Below are positions 22,517 to 33,302 of a DNA stretch of 64,000 bases, piece after piece (the stretch's first letter is position 1; each line of letters opens with the position of its first letter). The stretch lies in the NCBI GenBank assembly GCA_014621425.1, contig JAANBB010000028.1:1-64000 (forward strand), given 5' to 3'. The DNA comes from Cylindrodendrum hubeiense (taxonomy: Eukaryota; Ascomycota; Sordariomycetes; Hypocreales; Nectriaceae). Made by a program: the position numbers and the translations under genes. The notes beneath the pieces are model-generated. The model was not told where the DNA came from. It ran no database searches and saw only the letters and a list, made by a program, of their open reading frames with translations.

Positions 22517-22972
22517 TCAGCATATCGAGTCTACAGTCTCGTTGTGAATGAAGAAACGGCAGTACAGATCCCGCAAAAGATGGCAGAAACTGATCTCCTC
22601 AAAAAAGACGTTGCGTTCGTGATAGGAACCGAAGTAAAGACCGAAAATTCGCCAAACGATGTACGAAACGCCAAGTTCTCGCACAAAGCGATACCCGGAG
22701 TGAATTCCCCTGGCAATTGCTCCCACTGTGAGGTAGCAGAGCAGGCCCAAAATCGTCATGATAGAGTTGAAACAGCGAACGACTGCCCTAAGACCATGGA
22801 GTCGATAGAAACCCCCCCGTCTAACATAGCGACCGGTATAAACATCGTTCCAGTCAGGTGTCTTGTTGTCGGGCCAGTCCAGAGGCGACACTGGACTTGG
22901 AGGTGGTGCTGGACTGAAACACTGATAGCGAGTGTAGTGCTTCAGCTTGTGCGATGTGAATGATGAGTCCAT
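22517..22972 (-). CDS. Small putative membrane protein
   Basis: 151-codon frame from ATG at 22972. The N-terminus is Pro/Ser-rich with a Trp-Asp rich patch. A hydrophobic segment at about residues 70-92 (IMTILGLLCYLTVGAIARGI) could span a membrane. The C-terminal half is aromatic-rich. I do not recognise it; an overlapping plus-strand frame of 183 codons also exists, so the strand choice rests on the membrane segment and the Pro-rich start. Treat as a candidate. Confidence 0.35.
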   Translation of the reverse strand: MDSSFTSHKLKHYTRYQCFSPAPPPSPVSPLDWPDNKTPDWNDVYTGRYVRRGGFYRLHGLRAVVRCFNSIMTILGLLCYLTVGAIARGIHSGYRFVRELGVSYIVWRIFGLYFGSYHERNVFFEEISFCHLLRDLYCRFFIHNETVDSIC

Positions 22973-25501
22973 ACTAAATACGGGCTTGGTGATATGTGAT
23001 AGATATTGATGGAGGTGGTGAATCGCGTTGTTGTATGACGGTGGCGGTTGACTGGGATGGTGGAACGATCAAAGTGAAAATGGATAGAGGCACATAGTCT
23101 TGTTATTAAAACCTATTATTCTTTGCTAAATCTACAGCAAACCTGAGTTGGCTCAAGACATTGGGCATTTGTTATGGATGCAATGTTTTTGAACAATGAT
23201 CTGGATTGCGGGCTCTCCACTGCAATTTTTGGGCATGTTCAAAGTGTAATGCTTTGTGCTGAGGTAAATTCTCACGCACGGTCAGTTTTTGTTGCTCATT
23301 GTCTTCCATTCTTCATTGTTTGGTTGACAGCTGTTTGGTGTGAACGTAAACAGAGTTTGGTGGGACTAAGCGCCATTCTCATCATGCATTTCAGCGGGTG
23401 ATTCTTGCTGTTTTGATGCGTGAATTGGTGAGTGACAGACTCGCTACACGAAACAGGAGAATATACATATTGTACTAACTAGCTTAATTAATCACTGGTG
23501 CACATCGGAAGAAATACGACGAACTGTACCCAAACGATTGGGAGCGCATTGAGTGCTTGGCCAACTTTCCACTCACCGCTGTAGAGAAAACAAGGCTTGA
23601 CATACTACAGAAAGTCTGACAATGTACTACAAATTTTCAAGTCACATCTGAGAAAAGCCAGGGAGTATCTGTTAGCTGGATGGCTCCTTGACATGGGAAG
23701 TGGAGAGGAGTTGAGGTTAGTGAATAATTCAGGGGTAGGAAGGTCACGACTAAATCCTGTGGCTGAAACCAGCCCCAAATACACCTTGTTGAGCTGGCAC
23801 TAGAGTCAGTCGGTGGTAGATGATATATGATAGTCCCCGACTTAAAGAATCTGATACGGATTGTGGGCTTGATGGCCATCACCCTAGATAGTTGATGTCT
23901 CGCCCATCGAGAGGCAGGGAATGACAAGCGACCAGGGCATGTCAAATGGGATTGGAGCTTCCAAGATTGAGAAAGAAGTCACATACTCCATGATGACGTT
24001 GCTATTGCAAACAGCTACTTCTAATTAATCGAGGACTGGACTGTGTACTTGCATGCAGACCTTCGCTAATGCCGTCATCGTTTGTCGGGTACGTTGTTAT
24101 CAATTCTTGTTGAAACAATCAGCCGAGCAACCCAATAACGTACAACTCAATTAATAAGCAATATACGGCGAGGAGAAAACGGGAGGCATAGTAAATATCA
24201 AGGGAAACCCAGGCGGTGGTTTGCTGTGCTTGAATCCAGTTTGGCCTGGCCTGCGCATGTTCGTCAAAAACACTCGTAATCACTACGCCTCCTCATTCAA
24301 GACTAACACCATAACGGCGCACCAAACATCTCTGGAGGTCTCAGGTGAAGCGAGGCGATCAACATGTGAGGATGTCCAGGGACAGCTCTCTAATCCTAGA
24401 AATTCTCACCCCTCATCGAACTTCTGCTATCACTAAGCCAGTTAGCATTCAATCTCCTGAATCGCGGCAACTCATCATAAAAAACTCTGTCAGTCGCTGT
24501 CCAACATGTGTCGCCATTCTCACCCACGGGTTAGTCCCTTGCCGCTTGTTGTCGGCCGTCTTCTATGCTGACACGGTCCATAAACCTAGACTATCTGTGG
24601 CCGCCAGAGCCAATATTATCTCGACAGTTTGGTGTCCAGGGTCCGATTCGATATCTTCATCTGTCGGAAGACGCGGGATGACATCCGCGAAATGTGGCTT
24701 CGCAATTTCCGCCTCCCGCCCGCGGATATTGTTGTTGCCGAATGCGGCCTCGAATTCGAAAACAACTACCTCGGAAACATGCTCAAGGCAAAATTTCTTT
24801 TCGAAGCGCGACTGATCCACAAGTATCTTAAGGGCATGTTGGTGGCAGCTCCAAGATATCATTTGAGCCTCCTGCACATGACGCTGGCTGAGTGGAACGA
24901 TCTGCAGATGCGCGCTGTACCCTATTTGGCCGACCAAGAAGGCGATGATCATGATGTTTACTGTATATAGTGGACAAGGTGATCGGGTGGATGAAGGGTA
25001 TGACTAGAATGGGCACATCATCTCGGTATGAGCACGGAGGTGCTAGGTTCGCTAGTGATTTCCTGGCCAAAATCTGATAGATCGAAAACTAAATTACAGC
25101 ATGTGATCATGGGGGAGCGGTGTGACAGTAGATTAGTGCCGAACTCCTTGAAGCACATATCATAGTGTATTCGGGAATGGGCAAGATGGGCGGGCAACGG
25201 GTATGACTCTGAGCGCTCCTTTAGGAGCAAGCTAAGCTCTTTCATGTTATGTAGATGGGCAAACTGCATCTTCAAATTAAGACGTCATGACATTGTCCTA
25301 TTCTCCTTAATACGTGTTAGATTATATGTATTAAACTCCATCATACGGTTCCTCCTAATTTCCTCTTGCATCCATGTCATTTTCGGCAAGGGCGTGCGTG
25401 GCTCCTAAATTAATTTTCCCACTCATTTTACTCACTTGGCTATGCGGTGGAGTCGCAGCTGCTAAAGATATCATGCCTGGGGGCATGGTGACTTTTCATA
25501 C
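22973..25501. other. Intergenic with one possible coding remnant
   Basis: 2.5 kb without a clear gene. The best signal is a plus-strand open frame of about 125 codons (about 24597-24970) with GC-rich third positions and protein-like content (EMWLRNFRLPPADIVVAEC), preceded by a CTAG acceptor-like site. A minus-strand frame (24563-24952) covers the same bases. No family is recognised for either. It may be an exon remnant. Confidence 0.35.
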
Positions 25502-27516
25502 TTAGAGTTCACCAATAACAAATTGGGATTCTTCTGTCAGGGGAGCATCCGAGGTTTCATCGTCAACGACATACCAATCCTTTATCACTGCTTCTCCAGA
25601 TTCCACCTTTGCCCAAACTTCCGGCAAGCACATATCTGGCCTCAAGATATAGCAAGTTGACTCGGGTAAATCTGGCGGAGTATTCTTAACATGCCACGTA
25701 TCTTTAGGTCCAACCGTAGAGAGCTCATCTGTGACAGGGACAAGTCCAGTGGCAATGTCTCGATTGAAGGTGGCGCGCATGAAGATGTCATAGGCCGCAG
25801 CTGGCTGGTATGCCGGCACCTCATGGCCAGCTTGGTACACACGCGTAAAGCTCAAGTTCCCAAACTGACGTGTCAGACCGCCCTCGCCTCCATCTGTCAT
25901 GAAAGGTGCGTATCCGGCGTTGGTGAAGTCGGCGGCTCGCGCGTACGGAATGGCGAGACTCGCTGCTTCGCCTCCGATCCAGTTACAGGCGTAGTCGCGA
26001 TCGCCGTACATCATGTGAACTTTGATGCCATTGTCAAGCAGGTATCCGGCAGCCTCGAGGAAGCCTCCCAGGAGGAGATCATGTGTCATGTCAAAACTCT
26101 CAGCGACGGCCATGGAAAGCCACGTGTAGTTAACTGGCACTCCGAGTGCACCTAGCACGCTTTCTTCGGTAAGCCAACCATGATGGTGTGGCTGAGGAAA
26201 CGGGTCCTTGACCGGGTGGCCAATGTCCAACCATGCCCTCGACAACCCGTTGTAAATATCGATGGGTTTGGCGCCACACAATTCTGAAATTTCACAGACA
26301 TTCGGCAGCTGATCGAAGTTTTCGCGGATGAGATTGGGGTCAAGGCCTCTTAGCAGGTTCTGACAGGCTTGAGTGTGGTCCTTGCAGCCATATGGACGAT
26401 TCCACTCGTCCATTAGCTCTTCGTAGATGGATTGGTTGAAGACCTGAATACCATACGTCTATTCATGTTAGCATGTCTCGCGCAAAACATGGGAGTTTGG
26501 TCTCATACGTTGTTGTAAGGGAATTGGATGTAAGCCTCGCCTTGAACGACCATGTCCAACCAGCCATTGACAAGACCGAGGGTGTCGATATGCAGGTAAT
26601 GGGCGTCGTCGTCTTCGATAGTACCGTTCGCAATTTTCTCATTCTGTTGCTGGAAGAATCGCACAAACCCTGGGCCGTAATGTCCTCCGTAACTCTCCGC
26701 CCAGACACTGATCTTGTCATCGTTCGGCTTGTAGTGGGGGAACTCAGAGAACCACGTCTGAGCGAAGTGCCACAGTACGTGTGCCGCCTGTGCCGTGGTA
26801 TTGGATGTCTGGTCTATTTTCTGGCTTGAAAAAGTGCCAGCCCGTGTAGTCATATTGGGATGCAGTGGTGTTTCGTCGAAATCTGTCGGGGTCATCTCAA
26901 AGCCGATGCCTTCGCCGCTCAACTTGACGGTGCAGTTCGTGGGGACATCGTATGAAAATCCGACCTGGGTTGGTTGATCCAAATAGAGCATGTTGACTTC
27001 ATTATTCCAGCTCCAAGGGTTCAATCGCGTCGATTTCGAGTCTGCTTCCACGAAGCAAGGCCCATTTTCGTCTAAGAGACCCATGATGGACGAGCCACCT
27101 GGGCCGCCATTGAGCCAGATTGCCAGAGGGGCATTGTGAGGGTCCTTTCTAGCTTCAAAAAACCAAAAGAACCTTGGTGGGTTAGGATTTGGCTGTTGAT
27201 AAACGTGGATTGACATACGTATTAATGGGATAGTCCTGCCCGTCGCCGTCGCCGTCGTTCAAGAATCCTGCAGGAAGATGAACGTAACCGGAGTAAGATT
27301 TAACGCCCGGCGTGGTCTCGCAAATGCCAGGCTGTTTGTTTTGATCAATACAAAGATGCTTGGATTTAATGCCAAAGGTCCACTTACTTCCTTGAAGGAG
27401 ATGGTGACGTTCTCGTGCAACTTGGATTTTACAGTGACGACACCTTCAGGCTTTGGTGGGAATTGCGCAGCTGCGAGGCCGAGCAATCCGCCCAACACCA
27501 GATTGAGTATCGCCAT
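25502..27516 (-). CDS. Secreted serine carboxypeptidase (family S10)
   Basis: Four exons: 27516-27388, 27331-27219, 27172-26509 and 26458-25502 (620 residues). Introns are 56, 46, 50 and consistent in phase, with GTAAGT, GTATGT and GTATGA donors and CAG, AAG and TAG acceptors. Signal peptide [18 protein letters not shown]10 hallmarks in order: the oxyanion/substrate region [10 protein letters not shown], the nucleophile Ser in ESYGGHYGP, the Asp in [11 protein letters not shown] and the His in [11 protein letters not shown]. Several N-glycosylation sequons (for example NCT, NMT, NTT, NYT) fit secretion. It removes C-terminal residues from peptides, typically at acid pH, outside the cell or in the vacuole. 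A foldback element lies about 180 bp upstream of the start and could affect its promoter. Another reading is a vacuolar paralogue; the signal peptide suits either. Confidence 0.95.
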
Positions 27517-27693
27517 TCAGACGACAATATGACTTGAAGATATTGTAAAGGTTTACGATTGCTTATCTTGATCGTCGTACGTGACGCTTCGTTTTCTTGC
27601 GCGATTATCAGTGACCTGCTGTTTTTGGCCAAAGCCGATGCGCTTCCCTGACAAAACCAAATCAAGTGGCTGGGGGATCGGGCCTCATAGTTA

Positions 27694-28311
27694 CCTGCAC
27701 AGCCGGCTGTGCGTTTAACATCACGTGATAAGTCGCACAGCCGGCTGTGCAAATAAGATCCGTTATATAAGCAGAACACACCCCAGCAGCTATAGTGGCC
27801 ACAGTACCGTAAGCCTCCAGCAGCTTTGGTGATCGCAGCGCTCTAAGTAGCTACAGTAGCCACAGTGCCGTAAGTCCCCAATAGTTATAGTAGCTGTAGT
27901 GCTCTGAGTGTCTTGTAACTAAATTCTAGGAATAAAAACTAATAACTGCTTCACCCTTGAGGTGCTTTAACCGCTGTAGCTACTGGAGGGTTAGGATACT
28001 GTGATCGCTATAGCTACTGGAGGATTAGGGTATGTAACCACTATAGTCACTTGAGGTTTAGGGCGCGGTGACCACTATAGCCACTGGAGGTTTAGGGCGC
28101 CGTGGACGGTATAGCTGCTGGGGGCTTAGGGCGCTATAGCCATTGTAGCTACAGGGAGCTTAGGCACTATAACCGCTATAACTACTAGGGGCTTAAGGCA
28201 CTGTGGCTACTGTAGCTGCTGGGACATATTCTGCTTATATAATAGATGTTATTTGCACAGCCGGCTGTGCGACTTATCATGTGATGTTAAACGCACAGCC
28301 GGCTGTGCAGG
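27694..28311. mobile_element. Foldback/MITE-like element with palindromic TIRs and 34-bp subrepeats
   Basis: The ends are inverted repeats of about 95 bp, flanked by TA on both sides (27692-27693 and 28312-28313). Each TIR holds two copies of the perfect 16-bp palindrome GCACAGCCGGCTGTGC (27697-27712, 27735-27750, 28255-28270, 28293-28308), separated by 22 bp. Inside each arm are degenerate tandem units of about 34 bp related to GCTATAGTGGCCACAGT...; right-arm units (about 27983-28219, roughly eight) are the reverse complement of left-arm units (about 27783-27900). No protein is encoded. Similarity between the two flanks continues a few bases outside the TA (CCTCATA on one side, TATGAGG on the other). 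This looks like a non-autonomous DNA transposon, perhaps Tc1/mariner-mobilised. Confidence 0.8.
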
Positions 28312-28955
28312 TATGAGGACCCTTGGGGATCACAGGGCTGAGTCAGCATCGAAGTAGCTTGGTCGACTGTGGCACCGTCATCTTCGCGGAATACCTCTGA
28401 TAACATGAAAAGTAGCCAAGTGTATTGAGTATAGTTTGTGATGGGAGTTAAGTCAAAAAGGTTGATACCTGACCCTGCTAATCATGTTAAGATTTGGAGT
28501 GTATCTGGTGATGTCAGTTTAGAACTTATCTTAAAGGGGGATAGCAGACTAGACAGGGACTAGAACATCGCACTTCAGGAATCGCATGAGAAGAAATACC
28601 TGCAGCACGTTGTTAAAATAACGTGTAGTAGGATAAAAGAAGAGAGTCATTAAATAAGCAAATTGCCGCGTGAACAGTCGCTAAAACGGGCAAGTGTGTA
28701 CTGACTATAGGTCGAATCATGACAGGGCGGGATTGATGTGGAGTGATGGAGTCATCATGACTTGACGGCTAGTATATCTGGTGGACTACTTCAAAGGCAT
28801 TGCATGATCATGGAGCTGGCAAGAAACAGGCTGAGAACTTCTAGCGACACTAGCATGGAGAAAGATGAGGATTGAGAACGAGCCTCGAGGTGGTGGCATT
28901 ATGTATTAAAGTTTGATAATACGCATAAGTAGATGAATAGACCTGCCATCATCAT
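28312..28955. other. Intergenic, no gene seen
   Basis: Between the foldback element and the 3' end of the nuclease-like gene. No open frame of note. Confidence 0.6.
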
Positions 28956-30841
28956 TCACATCCCATCCAGAAGCACGTTATCCAACAGCCAACTGCGAAA
29001 TGTCGTCTCGGTCCAGCGAGCCAGCTCGCGCAAGGCAGCCACGACTTGGTAGCACCCGACCAGCTGATCTGTATCACCTAGCTTAATGGTGTCTACAATG
29101 ACCTGAGCAGAGTATGTGAGCACGATTCAGAGAAAAGACATGGTGACAGAGAGCGAAGAGAACTTACAATATCACGATCAGTGTCGACAGCAAAGTACAG
29201 CCTCCAAGAGGACCCAATGGCCAGCAGCAACGGCAGGGCCATGGGAATACAGGCCTCTGTGGCGGCATCACCCTGCTGCCGTCTCTTCACATCCCGGAGC
29301 CTTCGCAGCCTCTCAAAATGCGACGCCGCCCAGATAGACAGCTGCGCGAGGGCCTTGTCGGGCGATCCGCTGGGCGCCTTGCTCTCAATGCTGACGCTAA
29401 TAGGCCGCCGCGTCAACGGAGAGTACTCGGTGTGGTTGATGGACCCGATGGGTTTCGCACCTGGTATCATCGCGTCGGGTAATGACGCGGCGTTGAAGGT
29501 GCGCAGGGCGGCGTCTTGGATGTGTGCGTCGGAGACGGTGATGCAGAAGTCAACCATCTTGGCTTCGAGCGTGTCGCCGCGGATATGGCGGGGAACGCAG
29601 TCGGGGTGAGGGCGAGCCGTGGTAATATCCCAGAATGTTACGGGGCTGTAGACGGAGAAGGAATCTGCGTCCTGCGCATCGCCCTCCGCCTCGTTGTCTT
29701 CTTCGTCATTATCATCATCGTAATCGTAATCGTCATCAGCATCGTCGTCGTCATTTTCGTCATTGTCGTCGTCGAACTCCTTCAAAGGGTAGAGGGCCAG
29801 CTTGAGAAGCGGGGAATGAACGAATGCGTTCCAAGACGCCTCGTTGACATTCTCTGACAGCCAGAGCCGCGCCGTGGAGCAAACCTCGGTGACGAGTTCT
29901 AGCTCTCTCCGACATGTTGCCTTGGTAGTTGGCCTGCGGCTGCCACCGCTCGTCTTATCATCGGAATTGGGAGTGGGGGTGTAATAGTTGTGTCGCAAAG
30001 GTCGGTTGTCCTGCTTGCTGACTCTTGACCTCGCAGCCTTCTTGATGCAATCGGGAATAACACCAACCCCAGTAGCAATCCGCCGCAGGCTTTTATATAG
30101 TGGTCGGACGGTGGGTGGTAGTCCGTTGGGCATTGACGAGAGACTGAGGTGCATGATAGGTTTGGCGCTGAGTTGCAGGTCGGCCATGCGCTTAACAGGG
30201 CTCCGAGACCGGGTTGAGGTTGTTGATCGTGTTGATCGCGTGGATGTAGAGTCTTTGCCCGGCGACGAAGCCGGCCGGTCAAAGGGTTGTGATTGAAGAG
30301 TCTGAGTGTACGGGTCTTGGGCGGGGAGGAGCGTGTGTTGCTTTAATTTGGTCGGGGATGATGGCGGTGGTGGTGCGGCCTGCGAAGGCTCGGCCGCTGG
30401 ATTCTTGGTTCCCATCGTGGGCACAGTCGCTGTCCGCTTTAGCCTCAGCCGTGGTCTTGGTGTTTGGTCAGGCGAAGTCTGAAGCGTCGTCGCTTGTCGG
30501 CCTCCATCGTCAAGGTCCTGCCCCAGCTCGCGCTGATTCAACCGGGCGGATTTTCGAGGTGAAGGTGTCCTGGGCTCGTCTCGCGACATGTTTGGGCTGA
30601 GGACGCCGAGGGCGACTCGTCGGGGAGATTCGTTTCGTTTTCGCTTCAAGGCAGACGAGTTGGGTGATTTTAAGGCGGGGAACTTCCGTGGCGTCTGGAT
30701 CGGTTCTACGTCTCGGCTGTTGAAGTCGACGCTCTGGATCCAGGCTTGGATGACGGAGAAGCGGGGGGGATACGGCTCGAGGGCGTCGGAGTACGACAGG
30801 GAGGAGGAATCGTGCGGTATGTGAGATAATTTCGTAGCCAT
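28956..30841 (-). CDS. PD-(D/E)XK nuclease-like domain protein
   Basis: Two exons, 30841-29168 and 29102-28956 (606 residues), with a 65-nt phase-0 intron (GTAAGT donor, GCTCAG acceptor). The first ATG in frame is at 30841. The N-terminal ~290 residues are Ser/Pro/Arg-rich and disordered, with nuclear-localisation-like KRKR and PRKSAR patches. From about residue 300 a helical domain leads to a very acidic stretch (about 363-395, nearly all Asp/Glu/Asn). Then comes the nuclease-like core with ISVSIESK (the ExK part of the motif) and the following amphipathic helix DKALAQLSIWAASHFERL. The second exon supplies the terminal helix (GCYQVVAALRELARW), which fits the end of this large fungal family. 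Members are usually uncharacterised and expanded; some relate to transposable elements. DNA cleavage is an inference only. Confidence 0.8.
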
Positions 30842-31953
30842 TTTCAAATATGAGCAATGCGCGCTGATTCAAGACGAGTCGCTGGCGCAATCATCATCTA
30901 TTAACATCACGACGTGGTTAGCGATAGAGCCGTTGTGTTTAGAATCGCCATACTCAGAGGCCAGTGCGAGTTGTCGGGGTAACCAGCCACACGTCATTGC
31001 TGGCTGCGCCATATGCCACCACCGCCACACCCAAAATTGGCAAGCTAGATCTCTGGGGAGTAGAGCGGGTGGGGCACGGCTCGGTCCATTATTTATCCGC
31101 ATAATGCCGTCATCAGCCGTACGCAACCGGAAACAGCCGCACACAGCATCACATCACAGCATATAGCATCATGAGCATCCTGACTCTTGAGCATCACGAC
31201 GTAAGCGAGACATGACTCAAACGCAGTATTCAATTTTGTCAAGGGGTTGGATCAATTCGTCCTTTCAGGAATATCCAGACAGTTTATGAGACAGACCTGC
31301 CGACAGACCGAATTCCGAACACTACCACCCCTGACACTAACCCAAACCACAATCCTGCGACAGCGTCTCGATTAGCCGCAGTGATGTCCCCCCTGCTCAA
31401 ACTCACAACGCCAACACCTCGTGCGCGAGCTGTATGATCTGCCGCCTCACCTTACCGCGCTCGGCTGCGCCCGTGCTTCAAATCCCCAACTTGCGTAGCG
31501 ACGGTAGCAAAGTCGCCATGACCCAATCACAACTTGTAGACTTGGCGACAAAGAACGGCCTCGATGTGTCAGGCTGCACCTGACATGGACATAACTCCCG
31601 TTCCTGGAAATCTCCGCCTTGCCTTACCCGCTGACACCGGGAATCCGGCTTGCTGGCTTGTCTGATGTCCTGTTCGGGATGCAGGTGGCGCACTAGCGAT
31701 GGGATGGCAGGTCCTGAGGTGCCTGGCTATATAACACTGCTGAAGCCTTCACCACTTCCCATGAATCATTAAGTTCCTTCGCTTTATTCCTTACCTAGCT
31801 GGCTGGTTATCTATTGTTTCGAGACTCTACGAGTTCTTACATTCCTTCTAATCCATTCTATTCTTATCAACTATCTTTAATCCCCAGTACTGCTTGGCCA
31901 GTACTACTTATTTGGAAGAAACCTTACTTAAAGATACCCCTCCGTCTTTCACC
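30842..31953. other. Divergent promoter region, no gene seen
   Basis: 1.1 kb between the nuclease-like gene (-) and the secreted protein gene (+). The last ~220 bp are T/C-rich and contain a TATA box. Confidence 0.6.
31728..31734 (+). promoter_or_regulatory. TATA box of the secreted Ala-rich protein gene
   Basis: TATATAA, about 220 nt upstream of the ATG at 31954, followed by a pyrimidine-rich leader. Placement suggests a strong RNA polymerase II promoter; the transcript start is not determined. Confidence 0.5.
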
Positions 31954-33302
31954 ATGAGACTTCTTTTGGCCACCACCCTCAGTGCCCTCTTGGGTCTGGC
32001 ACTTGCCTCGCCCATCCACGATCACTCCCGCGCCGCTCGCTATAAGCGACGCGCCCATATCCACAAGCGCGAGGTTCCCCAGGAGCACTCCCACGACTTT
32101 GTCCTCACCATCACTCGCGAGTTTCTCAACGTCGATAATCCCAAGGGTATTGTCGATGTCGTCTTCGGTCTCTTGGGCAACGCCGCAGCAGCTGCTGGAG
32201 CGGGCTCTGTCGCAAACCTTGACTGCTTGAAGCAAGAAACTGCTGATCAGGCTTTCACCAATGCTAAGGCTGCCGAAGACCTCCGAGGCATGGCGGGTGC
32301 TTTGCTGTTCCAAGCCATTGAGAGGAACACGGGTGGTGTTGGAGTAGCCAGCGTTCTATGCACTGACACGGCTGTAAACGCAGAGATTGCGGCCTTGACT
32401 CAACACCAAGACCCTGCATCTGATAACGCAGGGGCTCTCAACAAGGCCGTTACCCTCGAGTTGGCCAAGCAGCTTGCTGGAATTGGTGCTGATCCCAACT
32501 TGGCTCTTCTCAGTGGCACATTTGCTGCCGGCGATGTACGTATCCATCTTGCCATTTCCACGCATAACATGCTAATTAATTCTAGCCTAACGACAACACT
32601 GGCGCAGGCAATTCTTGCGATGACGAAGAGCCCGATCTGGGCTGCATTTTCTCTCAGAGTCTTCTTGTCCTCGACGCTTCAGAGGATGAAATCTCTGCCG
32701 CTGTTGCCGATGTCGCCCAAACCTTCACAGGCACTGGCGGAATCTTTGCAACTGACCTCGTTGATCTTGCATCGTTCAATGTCGCTTCCGTGACGGGAAC
32801 CGTTGATCTCGCTACCATCGTCAATGGCGCTGCTGATGCTGGAGGAGCAGCGGATGCCACGGATGCCGTACAGGCAACTACTGCCGCAGCTGCAGCTACT
32901 ACTGCTGCAGATGTAGCTACTTCTGTCGCAGAGTGTCTAGTGGATCCCACAACAGCGGCTGCTGTCGCGACATCCGTCGCAGGAGCCACAGATGCTGTTG
33001 TCGCAACTTCCACCGCCGCCGCCGCCGCTCAAACATCAGAAGCCGCCAGCAGCGATGGTACGAACGTCCAAGAATTCACCGGCACTCTCGGCGGAGTAGC
33101 TCCTCCGGTCGTTTCCTCCACGGGCGACCGCCCTTTCTCCGTCAATGGCAATACCTTTACCGGCTCCGGCGCCGCCATCGGACGATCCTGCGACATACAG
33201 CACAACGCATGTGCGAACGCTGCGAACTCGGGACAACTCGCCGGTGGAGTGGCTCAGTGCGAGCAGCAAGTCGCTGATTGCAGGGCTGCCAATTCCCTGT
33301 AG
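31954..33302 (+). CDS. Secreted Ala/Thr-rich cell-wall-type protein
   Basis: Exons 31954-32535 and 32586-33302 (432 residues), 50-nt phase-0 intron with GTACGT donor and TCTAG acceptor. The signal peptide is MRLLLATTLSALLGLALAS. It is followed by basic pairs (KRR, HKRE) that suit Kex2-type processing. The first exon encodes a helical Ala-rich domain with paired Cys. The second starts with an acidic Cys segment (GNSCDDEEPDLGC) and carries a long low-complexity Ala/Thr/Val region (about residues 265-350). It ends with a conserved-looking tail: RPFSVNGNTF...RSCDIQHNACANAANSG...CEQQVADC. That tail is common at the end of many fungal extracellular and wall proteins. Function is unknown; a structural wall or surface role is likely. 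Upstream in-frame ATG at 31894 is unlikely to be used because it would bury the signal peptide. Confidence 0.88.

Noticed and set aside
27694..28311. CRISPR-like array
   Set aside because: The repeats are eukaryotic-style inverted arms with degenerate 34-bp units and no unique spacers.
32654..33013. 119-codon minus-strand frame opposite the secreted protein
   Set aside because: Shadow of the Ala/Thr-rich coding sequence; the plus strand has the signal peptide, splice sites and conserved tail.
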